From Sphingopyxis sp. H073 (GTDB lineage: Bacteria; Pseudomonadota; Alphaproteobacteria; Sphingomonadales; Sphingomonadaceae): a DNA stretch of 64,000 bases. Shown in pieces: positions 26,369 to 33,998 of this stretch. The stretch is from positions 23,239 through 87,238 of the forward strand of contig NZ_LNSG01000013.1 of assembly GCF_001468395.1 (NCBI RefSeq). Reading direction: 5' to 3'. Made by a program: the position numbers and the translations under genes. Under the pieces are notes generated by a model. That model saw only the letters and a list, made by a program, of their open reading frames with translations. It ran no database searches and had not been told where the DNA came from. Position 1 is the stretch's first letter, and every line of letters starts with the position of its first letter.

Positions 26369-27163
26369 ATGACGCTGGGAGACGAAATCCGCGGGCACCT
26401 GCCCTTTCTGCGCCGCTACGCGCGCGCACTTACGGGCAGCCAGCAACATGGCGACAATTTCGTGCATACGACGCTCGAAGTCATCGTCGCCGCTCCCGAC
26501 GAGTTCCGCGTCTCGGATGACACGCGCATCGACCTCTACCGCAATTTCCACCGCATCTGGGAAAGCGCCTTCATCGAGGATGGCGAGGGCAGCGACGAGG
26601 GCGAGAACCCCCTCGTTCGCGCCGCCAACCGCCGCCTCGCGCGCATCACCCCACTCAGCCGCCAGATGCTGCTGCTGACCGCACTCGAAGGCTTTTCGGT
26701 CGAGGAGACCGCGGCGATCACCGGCGCCGACAGTGCGATGGTCGAAACCCTGCTCGCCGAGGCGGTGGACGAGGTCGACCGCGAGGCACGCACATCGGTG
26801 CTGATCATCGAAGACGAGCCGCTGATCGCGATGGACCTCGAACAGATCGTCCGCGACCTCGGCCACGAGGTCGCGGGTGTCGCGACGACGCATGAGGATG
26901 CGGTCGCGGCGTTCGAAAACAGCGACGCGGGGCTCGTCCTCGCCGACATCCAGCTCGCCGACGGATCGTCGGGGATCGATGCGGTGCAGGATATTTTGGC
27001 GATCGCGCCGGTGCCGGCGATCTTCATCACCGCCTTTCCCGAAAAGCTGCTCACCGGCCACCGTGTCGAGCCGACCTTTTTAATTTCGAAACCCTTCGGC
27101 CGGAACACCGTCCGCGCCGCGATCAGCCAGAGCCTGCTATTTACGCCGCAACTGGCGGCCTAG
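26369..27163 (+). CDS. phyR: PhyR, anti-anti-sigma response regulator of the general stress response
   Basis: 264 residues: an N-terminal EcfG-like domain (~1-130, LPFLRRYARALTGSQQHGD then LSRQMLLLTALEGFSVEETA) that mimics a sigma factor, and a C-terminal receiver with acidic pocket Glu148-Asp149-Glu150, phosphoacceptor Asp193 (LADIQLADG) and a late Lys (ISKPFG). Phosphorylated PhyR binds NepR and frees EcfG. Preceded by a predicted EcfG promoter and a strong ribosome site, divergent from an HWE kinase. Confidence 0.96.
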   Translation: MTLGDEIRGHLPFLRRYARALTGSQQHGDNFVHTTLEVIVAAPDEFRVSDDTRIDLYRNFHRIWESAFIEDGEGSDEGENPLVRAANRRLARITPLSRQMLLLTALEGFSVEETAAITGADSAMVETLLAEAVDEVDREARTSVLIIEDEPLIAMDLEQIVRDLGHEVAGVATTHEDAVAAFENSDAGLVLADIQLADGSSGIDAVQDILAIAPVPAIFITAFPEKLLTGHRVEPTFLISKPFGRNTVRAAISQSLLFTPQLAA

Positions 27164-27238
27164 GGACAGAACCCATTAATTCCGCTCCTGCGGGCATTCG
27201 GATAGCGGCCGCCAACTGTTGGCCGCGTTCGCTCCACT

Positions 27239-27265
27239 CCCCGAAGCCGCCCTCACGGTTCGGGG
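27239..27265. terminator. Hairpin between convergent phyR and ecfG paralogue
   Basis: CCCCGAA (27239-27245) pairs with TTCGGGG (27259-27265); a second hairpin, GCGGCC with GGCCGC, lies at 27205-27226. Neither has a long T tract, but the position between convergent genes suggests bidirectional transcript ends. Confidence 0.5.
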
Positions 27266-27276
27266 TGCTCAGCGCC

Positions 27277-27831
27277 TCAGTCCGGCGAAGGCCCGCCGCC
27301 GGTCAGCTGGTCGATATCGCTCATGATGGACGCGAAGGCTTCGCTCGGCGCCAGCGGGTCGTCGCTGCGCAGCGGCATGTCCCCGCCCTCCAGGATCGCG
27401 TGGAGCGCCGTGCGCGCACGCGACACGCGGCTCTTCATCGTCCCCACCGCGCAGCCGCAAATCTCCGCGCCTTCCTCATAGGACAGCTGCCCCGCGCCGA
27501 TCAGGATCAGCGCCTCGCGCTGGTCGACCGGCAGCAGCAACAATGCACGCTGCACGTCGGCCAGATGCAGGCTGTCGTTCTGGTCGTCGGGCGCGACGAG
27601 CAGGCGCTCGGCGGCAAGCTCGTCATAGTCGGCGGTGAATTTCTTCCGCCGCATCTGCGACAGGAAACAGTTGCGCAGGATCACGAAGGCCCAGCTCTTC
27701 ATGCTCGACGGCCCCGGGATATAGCTGGCGCGCGCCTTCCACGCCTTCAGCATCGTCTCCTGCACTAGGTCGTCGGCGAGGTCGGCGTTCCCCGTCAGGC
27801 TGCGGCCGAAGGCGCGCAGATGCGGGAGCAT
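27277..27831 (-). CDS. EcfG-type general stress sigma factor, second paralogue
   Basis: 184 residues from ATG 27831. Region 2 (HLRAFGRSLTGNADLADDLVQET, SWAFVILRNCFLSQMRR) and region 4 (LPVDQREALILIGAGQLSYEE, GTMKSRVSRAR) are close to the EcfG encoded at 28787-29422, including the C-terminal SDDPLAPSEAFASIMSDIDQ tail. The codons just upstream of the ATG still look like EcfG (DDASFKRELAA) but lack an ATG, GTG or TTG before a stop, so the N-terminus is uncertain. Two inverted repeats lie upstream. Probably a second sigma factor controlled by NepR. Confidence 0.85.
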   Translation of the reverse strand: MLPHLRAFGRSLTGNADLADDLVQETMLKAWKARASYIPGPSSMKSWAFVILRNCFLSQMRRKKFTADYDELAAERLLVAPDDQNDSLHLADVQRALLLLPVDQREALILIGAGQLSYEEGAEICGCAVGTMKSRVSRARTALHAILEGGDMPLRSDDPLAPSEAFASIMSDIDQLTGGGPSPD

Positions 27832-27911
27832 AGCTGCCAGCTCGCGCTTGAAGCTGGCATCATCGAGGGGGCTGGGCGTAACGTCGCTGATAACAGGGCC
27901 TTTTATATGCT

Positions 27912-27957
27912 CGGGTTCTACTGAACCTTGTCCAAGGCTTAGCGCCTTGAAACTTCA
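27912..27957. promoter_or_regulatory. Cluster of short palindromes upstream of the second ecfG
   Basis: Three adjacent inverted repeats on this stretch: GGTTCTACTGAACC (27914 region), CAAGGCTTAGCGCCTTG (27933 region) and TTGAAACTTCAA (27946 region). They are denser than in neighbouring gaps and could be operators or the end of the BLUF transcript. No consensus EcfG promoter was found here. Confidence 0.4.
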
Positions 27958-27975
27958 ATGCAAGGGTAGCGCAGG

Positions 27976-28389
27976 TCAGAATGTCGCGCGGCGACGGCCC
28001 AGCGCAATGAAGTTTGCCATCATCCGCTCGTCCTGCGGATCGAGTCGGCGGTTCGCGGCAAGTCGGGCCAGATCCTCGTCATATCCCTCGAAGCCCGGAC
28101 AATAGAGCATCGACCATTCGGCGAACTCGCGAACGTCGATCGCGCGGCGCCTCACCTCGACCATTCCGCTGTGGCGCGGGTCGCACCGGATCGTATCGAG
28201 GCACGCATCGACCTCGCCCGCCGGACCTTCGAGCAGCTGCATGAAATTATGGCCATTATAGATGAGCGCGCCGGTGAGTCCGTCCCGCCTATTGTTGCGC
28301 CGGGCGCTCAGCAGGATTGCGGCAATATCTTCTTCGCGGATCAACGGATCGGCGACGCTGACGTAAATCACTGAAATCAAGGTGGTCAC
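27976..28389 (-). CDS. BLUF-domain blue-light sensor protein
   Basis: About 137 residues. The BLUF fold that binds FAD is evident: the N-terminal ISVIYVSVADP strand with the conserved Tyr, RNNRRDGLTGALIYNGHNFMQ with the conserved Asn and Gln, LLEGP, and EFAEWSML near the end of the domain. No output domain is attached, so it acts by protein contact. A GTG at 28389 is used; a TTG three codons later gives better spacing to AGGAG. A TTCCCGG/CCGGGAA hairpin lies just upstream. Set between two ecfG genes, so a link to stress signalling is plausible. Confidence 0.85.
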   Translation of the reverse strand: MTTLISVIYVSVADPLIREEDIAAILLSARRNNRRDGLTGALIYNGHNFMQLLEGPAGEVDACLDTIRCDPRHSGMVEVRRRAIDVREFAEWSMLYCPGFEGYDEDLARLAANRRLDPQDERMMANFIALGRRRATF

Positions 28390-28499
28390 GCTCCTGTTTC
28401 CCGGGCATAGGCCGGGAAAGATGTGACCCCTCACGCCGGTCCGAATAAGAGCAGTGTTGCTTCATGGCAACGCGTTCGTCGCAAAAAACAACCAAAGCG

Positions 28500-28525
28500 G
28501 GAACCAGCGGCGCATTCCGTCGTTG
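28500..28525 (+). promoter_or_regulatory. Predicted EcfG promoter of nepR-ecfG
   Basis: GGAAC (28500-28504), 16-base spacer, CGTTG (28521-28525): full agreement with GGAAC-N16-CGTT. Expected transcription start about 28531-28533, which coincides with the nepR ATG at 28533 and suggests a leaderless message or a second upstream promoter. Confidence 0.75.
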
Positions 28526-28532
28526 CTTCGGC

Positions 28533-28787
28533 ATGGCTACGCACGGCAACAACAGGTTCAACGGAAAGGACCGCCCTGTCATCGGGCAGGATGAACCGCG
28601 CCGGTCGAACGGCAGCTTCCCCGGCACCGGCAGCGATCAGTGGCACCGTACGCTGACGGGCCGCCAGTCGCCCGAGCCGGTGAGCGCCAAGCTGCGGATG
28701 ATCTACGGCAATATCGTCGCCGAACAATTGCCCGCCGATATGCTCGACTTGCTTGCGAAGCTCGACCACGAGAGCCCCGAACAATAA
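28533..28787 (+). CDS. nepR: NepR anti-sigma factor
   Basis: 84 residues from ATG 28533. The NepR core is the pair of helices VSAKLRMIYGNIVAEQ and PADMLDLLAKLD near the C-terminus; the long N-terminal part is polar and probably disordered. NepR holds EcfG inactive until phosphorylated PhyR titrates it. An in-frame ATG at 28464 would add 23 residues but the predicted EcfG promoter lies inside that extension. Its stop overlaps the ecfG start (TAATG), giving coupled translation of inhibitor and sigma factor. Confidence 0.92.
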   Translation: MATHGNNRFNGKDRPVIGQDEPRRSNGSFPGTGSDQWHRTLTGRQSPEPVSAKLRMIYGNIVAEQLPADMLDLLAKLDHESPEQ

Positions 28788-29422
28788 TGGCGCGAACCAG
28801 CACTGCGCCGCTGCCGCAGGACAATAGCTCCCTTTCGGACAGCGAGTTCAAGGCCCTGCTGGCGGGCGTCATTCCCCATTTGCGCGCCTATGGCCGCAGC
28901 CTGTCGGGCAACCCCGACCTTGCGGACGATCTCACGCAGGACACGATGGTCAAGGCCTGGGCTTCGCGCGACCGGTTCGAGCGCGGCACCTCGATCAAGG
29001 CGTGGACCTTCGTCATCCTGCGCAACACCTTCCTGTCGCAGATGCGGCGGAACAAGTTCCACGGCGACTATGATGAGGTCGCGGTGGAGCGGACGCTGTC
29101 GACGCCCGCCAGCCAGGAGGATGCGGGCGAGATGACCGACCTGCAACGCGCGCTGATGGAATTGCCGCAGGACCAGCGCGAGGCGCTGATCCTCGTCGGC
29201 GCCGGCGGCATGTCCTACGAGGAAGCTGCAAGCATCTGCGACTGCGCGCTCGGCACGATGAAAAGCCGCGTGTCGCGCGCGCGGTCGGCGCTTGAGGAGA
29301 TCATGGCGAACGGGCAATTCTCGCAGAAACGCGCCGACGCGCCACCCGCAAGCGAGGCGATCGACGCGATCATGAACAGCGTCGAGGAAATAACCGCGCG
29401 CCGCGAGGCATCGGGGGGCTGA
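28787..29422 (+). CDS. ecfG: EcfG general stress response sigma factor
   Basis: 211 residues of the EcfG/ECF15 group: region 2 (HLRAYGRSLSGNPDLADDL, TQDTMVKAW, WTFVILRNTFLSQMRRNKF) and region 4 (MELPQDQREALILVG, GGMSYEEAASICDCALGTMKSRVSRA). Overlap with nepR by one base is the standard alphaproteobacterial arrangement. It directs genes with GGAAC-N16/17-CGTT promoters, including, by prediction, nepR-ecfG and phyR here. Confidence 0.95.
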   Translation: MARTSTAPLPQDNSSLSDSEFKALLAGVIPHLRAYGRSLSGNPDLADDLTQDTMVKAWASRDRFERGTSIKAWTFVILRNTFLSQMRRNKFHGDYDEVAVERTLSTPASQEDAGEMTDLQRALMELPQDQREALILVGAGGMSYEEAASICDCALGTMKSRVSRARSALEEIMANGQFSQKRADAPPASEAIDAIMNSVEEITARREASGG

Positions 29423-29491
29423 ACCCTCTCGACTTCACGGCCGGGGTGCGCCAGATTTGATATTCCGCCCCCCAGCAAAGCGAGCAAATTC

Positions 29492-30667
29492 ATGAAGAAA
29501 ATCTCCCCCGCCGCCCTATTTGCGGCGATGATCGTTGCCGCCTGCTCGGCCGGCACGACGAGCAACGCCGCGCCCGCCGACAGCGCCAGCCTCGACGCAT
29601 CGGGCGCGCAGCCCGCGACCCCGCTCGCCGAAGCTCCCTTCGCGGTCCGCGAGATCGCGCGCTTCGACGAACCCTGGGCGATGACCTTCCTCCCGCGCGG
29701 CAAGCAGGCGCTCGTCACCGAACGGTCGGGCAAGCTCAAACTCTGGCAGGAGGACGGGCCGACGCTCGACGTCGCGGGCGTGCCCGCCGTCGCCTATGGC
29801 GGACAGGGCGGCCTCGGCGACGTGATCCTTGCGCCCGACTTCGCGACCAGCGGCGCGATCTACCTGAGCTGGGCCGAACCGGGCGACGGCGGCACCGCCG
29901 GTGCGGTGGTCGGCCGCGCGAAACTGGTGCAGGGCGCCGCGCCGCGCCTCGAGGGACTGCAGATCATCTGGAAACAGGATCCCAAAGTCACCGGCCGCGG
30001 CCATTATTCGCACCGCCTCGCCTTCTCGCCCGACGGCCAATATCTCTTCATCGGTTCGGGCGAGCGGCAGAAGTTCGATCCCGCGCAGGACAGGAAGGCC
30101 AATCTCGGCAAGGTCGTCCGGCTGAATCCCGATGGCAGCGTCCCCGCCGACAATCCCTTTGCCTCGCAAGGCGGCGTGACCGCGCAGATCTGGTCGCTCG
30201 GCCACCGCAACATCCTCGGCCTCGCCTTCGACGGCACGGGCAAGCTCTGGCAGCAGGAAATGGGTCCGAAGGGCGGCGACGAGGTCAACCTCGTCGAGGC
30301 GAAGGCGAATTACGGCTATCCGATCGTCTCGAACGGCGACCATTATGACGGGCGCGACATTCCCGACCACCCGACGCGGCCGGAGTTCGACGCACCGAAG
30401 CTGTGGTGGAACCCTTCGGTCTCGCCCGCCGGGCTCGTCTGGTACGGCGGCGATCTCTATCCGGGCTGGAAGAACAGCCTGCTGATGGGTGCGCTGTCGG
30501 GTCAGGGGCTGATCCGGATGCAGGTCGACGGCGACACGCTGCATAAATCGGACCGCTGGGACTTCGGCACCCGCATCCGCGAGGTCGAAGTGCGCGACGA
30601 CGGCTCGGTCTGGCTGCTGACCGATGGCGAGGGCGGCAAGCTGTTACGGCTGGTTCCGAAGGGCTAG
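29492..30667 (+). CDS. PQQ-type aldose dehydrogenase (YliI/Asd family) lipoprotein
   Basis: 391 residues. Signal sequence with lipobox AACSA (Cys18), a low-complexity Ala-rich linker, then a six-bladed beta-propeller of the soluble glucose/aldose sugar dehydrogenase family: ARFDEPWAMTFLPRG, GGLGDVILAPDF, YSHRLAFSPDGQYLF, GHRNILGLAFDG and QQEMGPKGGDEVNL. It would oxidise aldoses in the periplasm or at the membrane surface with PQQ; no PQQ synthesis genes are in the window. Monocistronic. Confidence 0.9.
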   Translation: MKKISPAALFAAMIVAACSAGTTSNAAPADSASLDASGAQPATPLAEAPFAVREIARFDEPWAMTFLPRGKQALVTERSGKLKLWQEDGPTLDVAGVPAVAYGGQGGLGDVILAPDFATSGAIYLSWAEPGDGGTAGAVVGRAKLVQGAAPRLEGLQIIWKQDPKVTGRGHYSHRLAFSPDGQYLFIGSGERQKFDPAQDRKANLGKVVRLNPDGSVPADNPFASQGGVTAQIWSLGHRNILGLAFDGTGKLWQQEMGPKGGDEVNLVEAKANYGYPIVSNGDHYDGRDIPDHPTRPEFDAPKLWWNPSVSPAGLVWYGGDLYPGWKNSLLMGALSGQGLIRMQVDGDTLHKSDRWDFGTRIREVEVRDDGSVWLLTDGEGGKLLRLVPKG

Positions 30668-30735
30668 GGTTAGGACCCAAGCCCCGCCATGCGCCTGCCT
30701 TCGCACGCCTGCAAAATCTGCTATAGGCGCCCACG

Positions 30736-31476
30736 ATGATCCGCGGCTTCCTTACCCGGCGCGCCGAATGGCCCGCGCGCATTCCCGATCCCGACGCACC
30801 GCCGCCGCTCTCGCTGCTGTGGCGCGAGGTCGGGGCGCTGCTGCGCGCCATCGCGGGGCGCATCCGGCCGATGCCGCCCGAACCCAATCCCGACAGCGAG
30901 CATCCGCCGGTGATGGTGCTGCCCGGTTTCCTCTCGGGCGACTGGGCCACCAAAGCGCTGCGCGGCGACCTCCGCCGCGCAGGGTTTCGCTGCTACGCCT
31001 GGGGCCTCGGCTTCAATCGCGGCGCGACTCCTGACATCATCGAGCGCATCGACAGCCGCGTGCAGTGGATCATCGACCGCACCGGTTATGCCCCCGCGCT
31101 CGTCGGCTGGAGCCTCGGCGGCATCTACGCACGCGAATATGCCAAGCATCATCCCGACAAGGTCGCGCGCGTCGTGACGCTCGGTTCGCCTTTTTCGGGC
31201 AGCCGACGCGCCAACCGCGCCTGGCGGCTGTACCATCTCGTCGCGCGCCACCCGGTCGACAATCCGCCGATCGACTTCCACCCGGCGCCGCGCCCCTCGA
31301 TGCCGACCTTCGCGCTCTGGTCGCGGCACGACGGCGTGATCGCGGTGAACAGCGCGCGCGGCGCGCCGCACGAAAGCGACCGGCAGGTCGAGGTCGATTG
31401 CGGCCACATGGGCTTCGCCTATGCGCCGACGTCTGTGGCGGCTATCATCAAGGCGTTAACCGAAGAGATAGGTTGA
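30736..31476 (+). CDS. Alpha/beta hydrolase (lipase-like)
   Basis: 246 residues, alpha/beta hydrolase fold. Nucleophile Ser126 in GWSLGG, followed by REYAKHHPDKV; the acid is probably the Asp in SRHDGVI and the His in CGHMGF. PVMVLPGFLSGDW forms the oxyanion loop. No signal peptide. Similar to triacylglycerol lipase/PGAP1-like esterases of alphaproteobacteria; substrate unknown. Confidence 0.85.
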   Translation: MIRGFLTRRAEWPARIPDPDAPPPLSLLWREVGALLRAIAGRIRPMPPEPNPDSEHPPVMVLPGFLSGDWATKALRGDLRRAGFRCYAWGLGFNRGATPDIIERIDSRVQWIIDRTGYAPALVGWSLGGIYAREYAKHHPDKVARVVTLGSPFSGSRRANRAWRLYHLVARHPVDNPPIDFHPAPRPSMPTFALWSRHDGVIAVNSARGAPHESDRQVEVDCGHMGFAYAPTSVAAIIKALTEEIG

Positions 31477-31521
31477 TCGGGCAAGCGGCGGCGTCTCCCC
31501 CCTTCGAAGGACAATGATTCC

Positions 31522-31842
31522 ATGCTGACCGTCACGACCGCCGCGATCGCCCTGATGATGCAGGGCGCCCCCGCGCCGGCGTGTACGCTCGGCCGGATCG
31601 CGGGCGATCCGCGCGAAACGCGAATCTGGGTGTCGCTCGCCCCCTCGCCCGGCGCCCGCCGCACCGCGCGGGTAAAGCCCGGTCAGCCCGTTTTTCTCTG
31701 CGGGTCGCGGGGCGTATGGATCTTCGTCCGCTTCGCCGACCGCCGCCACAGCTGCGGCGGCATCGGCAGCCGCCCGGCCCGCGCGGGTTCGACCTGCGCC
31801 GAAGGCTGGATCGAACGGCGGCGGATCATCAGCGAGCGCTAG
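31522..31842 (+). CDS. Small exported Cys-containing protein, unknown
   Basis: 106 residues with a short hydrophobic N-terminus (LTVTTAAIALMMQGAPAPA) and four cysteines in the mature part (ACTLG, LCGSRG, SCGGIG, TCAEGW), likely two disulfides in the periplasm. Otherwise Arg-rich. I do not recognise a family. It starts 45 bases after the lipase-like gene and could share its transcript. Confidence 0.6.
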   Translation: MLTVTTAAIALMMQGAPAPACTLGRIAGDPRETRIWVSLAPSPGARRTARVKPGQPVFLCGSRGVWIFVRFADRRHSCGGIGSRPARAGSTCAEGWIERRRIISER

Positions 31843-31880
31843 AGCGGACGGCGGGTTGCGACCGGAGGTTGCTGTTTGGT

Positions 31881-32012
31881 TCCTCCCCGTGGCGCAGCCA
31901 TGGGGAGGTGGCAGTGCGAAGCGCTGACGGAGGGGCAAGTGGCGCGAGGTCGCGGCCCCTCCACCATCGCCTGCGGCGACGGTCCCCCTCCCCACGGCTG
32001 CGCCGCAGGGAG
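31881..32012. repeat. Extragenic inverted repeat, family D variant
   Basis: TCCTCCCCGTGGCGCAGCCA with GGGGAGG on the left and CCCTCCCCACGGCTGCGCCG with AGGGAGGA on the right, plus inner GCAGTGCGAAGCGCTG and CATCGCCTGCGGCGACGG palindromes. A family B copy follows at once. Confidence 0.8.
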
Positions 32013-32026
32013 GATATTCCTTTCTT

Positions 32027-32099
32027 CGTCATCCCGGACTTGATCCGGGATCCATCGCGGCGTTGAAGTCGTGGACCCCGGATCAAGTCCGGGGTGACG
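32027..32099. repeat. Extragenic inverted repeat, family B
   Basis: CGTCATCCCGGACTTGATCC and GGATCAAGTCCGGGGTGACG arms. With the preceding repeat it fills the gap between the small exported protein and the thioesterase gene. Confidence 0.88.
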
Positions 32100-32128
32100 A
32101 ATGTCTGGAATCCACTGCCAAATCCGCC

Positions 32129-32521
32129 CTACCCCAAAAACGGAGCGACAATCTCGTCCGTCACGCGCAGCGGCCGCCCGCTCGCCTTTTCGAGCAGCGC
32201 CCACACCGTTCGCGCCCGGACATGCACCTTTCCGTCCGCGCCGGTGAATTCCATGAAGCGGTCGAACTTAGCGCCCTGCGGCTTGTCGGCGACCCACGTC
32301 CGCGCGGTCACCGTCTCGCCGGGGCCGAGCGCGCGCAGATAATCGATCTCGTGTCGCACCACGACCCAGATGTAGGCATCCTTGTGGCTCTGCGGCGCGG
32401 CGGCGTCCCAATGGCCCGTCGCAACCTGCTGGATCCACTGGACCCACACGGCATTGTTGACATGGCCAAGCTCGTCGATGCTGTCGGGGGTGGCGGTGAA
32501 GGAGAGGGTGAATTCTTTCAT
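32129..32521 (-). CDS. Acyl-CoA thioesterase (hotdog, 4HBT type)
   Basis: 130 residues with the YbgC/4-hydroxybenzoyl-CoA thioesterase pattern DELGHVNNAVWVQWIQ near the N-terminus and the later HEIDYLRALGPGETVTARTWV strand pair. It would hydrolyse a thioester of CoA or ACP; substrate not readable. Flanked on both sides by repeats and not in an operon. Confidence 0.88.
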   Translation of the reverse strand: MKEFTLSFTATPDSIDELGHVNNAVWVQWIQQVATGHWDAAAPQSHKDAYIWVVVRHEIDYLRALGPGETVTARTWVADKPQGAKFDRFMEFTGADGKVHVRARTVWALLEKASGRPLRVTDEIVAPFLG

Positions 32522-32538
32522 CTAGCCGCCATAGCAAT

Positions 32539-32690
32539 CCCCTCCCGCCAGCGGGAGGGGCAGTGAGACTTGCGAACTTGTTCGCTAGTCGCAACGGGGT
32601 GGGCATGCAGCGAGGCCGCCTTGCCCACCCCGCTGCGGCTAGGCAGCAAGCTGCCAAGCCTCGCCACCCCTCCCTCCTGCGGGAGGGGGG
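32539..32690. repeat. Extragenic inverted repeat, family D
   Basis: CCCCTCCCGCCAGCGGGAGG on the left and CCCTCCCTCCTGCGGGAGGG on the right, with inner arms TAGTCGCAACGGGGTGGGC and GCCCACCCCGCTGCGGCTA. It ends four bases from the ilvA stop. Similar copies at 34898-35052 and 61325-61403. Confidence 0.85.
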
Positions 32691-32693
32691 AAA

Positions 32694-33941
32694 TCAAGCC
32701 AGCTCGACCGTCGTCACCATATAACCCGCATCGCGCAGCGAGGCGACGAGGCTGTCGAGATGCTCGCGGTCGCGCGCTTCGCATTCGATGTCGGTGATCA
32801 GGCCCTTGGCGGGCAGCGTGGTGAAGATACGCTGGTGGTAGATTTCGATGATGTTGACCTGTTTTTCGTCGAACAGCTTCATCACCTTGAACAGCGCACC
32901 CGGGCGATCCTGCAGGCGGATGCGCAGGCGCGCGATGCGGCCCGACCGCGCAAGGTCGCGCAGCAGCACGTTCGCGAGCAGCCGCGTGTCGATATTGCCG
33001 CCGGTGAGTACCAGTCCGACCTTGCGCCCGGCGAATTCCTCGGGATGCGCGAGCATCGCCGCGAGTCCCGCGGCCCCTGCGCCCTCCACCACGGTCTTTT
33101 CGATCTGCAACAGCAGGCTGACCGCGCGCTCCAGATGGCGCTCGGCGACGAGCACGATGTCGTCGTTGAGTTCGGCGACCAGCTTGCGGGTGTAAGACCC
33201 CGGCTCCTTGACCGCGATGCCCTCGGCCAGCGTGTCGCCCTCGCACGCCATGTCGACGCCATTCAGCTCGGCATACATCGACGGATACAGCTCGGCCTGC
33301 ACGCCGACGAGGCGCATGTCGTTCTTGATCCCGCGCGCCGCGGTGCCCATCCCTGCGAGCAGCCCGCCGCCACCGATCGGCACGATCAGCGTATCGAGCT
33401 CGGGCACATCCTCGAGCATTTCAAGCGCCACCGTCCCCTGCCCCGCGGCAACGTGCGGATGGTCGAAGGGGTGCACGAAGGTCAGCCCGCGTTCCTTCTC
33501 CAGCACCCGCGCGTGGGCATAGGCGTCGTCGAACGTCTCGCCGTGCAGCACGATCGTCGCGCCATGGCTCGCGGTCTGCGACACCTTCACCTGCGGCGTC
33601 GTCTTCGGCATCACGATCGTCACCGGCACGCCGAGCCGCTTGCCGTGATAGGCGAGGCCCTGTGCGTGATTGCCCGCCGACGCCGCGATCGCGCCGCGCG
33701 CCTTCGCCTCGTCGCTGAGCAGCAGCAACGCATTGAGCGCGCCGCGCTCCTTGTACGCCGCGGTGAATTGCAGATTCTCGAACTTCAGCCACACTTCGGC
33801 GCCGACCAGCTCGGAGAGCGTCTGCGATTTCAGCGTCGGCGTCCGCACGACCGCGCCGTTAATTCGCACCGCAGCCGCACGGACATCGTCGAGCGAGATC
33901 ACCGGAAGATCGGCAGCGGGAGCGGTTGCGAGGTCTGTCAT
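32694..33941 (-). CDS. ilvA: Threonine ammonia-lyase
   Basis: 415 residues: PLP-dependent catalytic domain (Lys64 in AAYKERGALN as Schiff-base lysine, ASAGNHAQGLAYHGKRLG, phosphate-binding IGGGGLLAG, TGGNIDTRLL) and one C-terminal ACT-like regulatory domain (~325-415, RLRIRLQDRPGALFKV). It converts threonine to 2-oxobutanoate for isoleucine synthesis; the single ACT domain points to the shorter form. The ATG at 33941 leads straight into the conserved N-terminus. Divergent from the 3-hydroxyisobutyrate-type dehydrogenase gene 57 bases away. Confidence 0.95.
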   Translation of the reverse strand: MTDLATAPAADLPVISLDDVRAAAVRINGAVVRTPTLKSQTLSELVGAEVWLKFENLQFTAAYKERGALNALLLLSDEAKARGAIAASAGNHAQGLAYHGKRLGVPVTIVMPKTTPQVKVSQTASHGATIVLHGETFDDAYAHARVLEKERGLTFVHPFDHPHVAAGQGTVALEMLEDVPELDTLIVPIGGGGLLAGMGTAARGIKNDMRLVGVQAELYPSMYAELNGVDMACEGDTLAEGIAVKEPGSYTRKLVAELNDDIVLVAERHLERAVSLLLQIEKTVVEGAGAAGLAAMLAHPEEFAGRKVGLVLTGGNIDTRLLANVLLRDLARSGRIARLRIRLQDRPGALFKVMKLFDEKQVNIIEIYHQRIFTTLPAKGLITDIECEARDREHLDSLVASLRDAGYMVTTVELA

Positions 33942-33998
33942 AACGCGGCTGGCCCTAGCCCATCTGGCGCGCGAAGCAAACAATGCTATGGACCCCTT

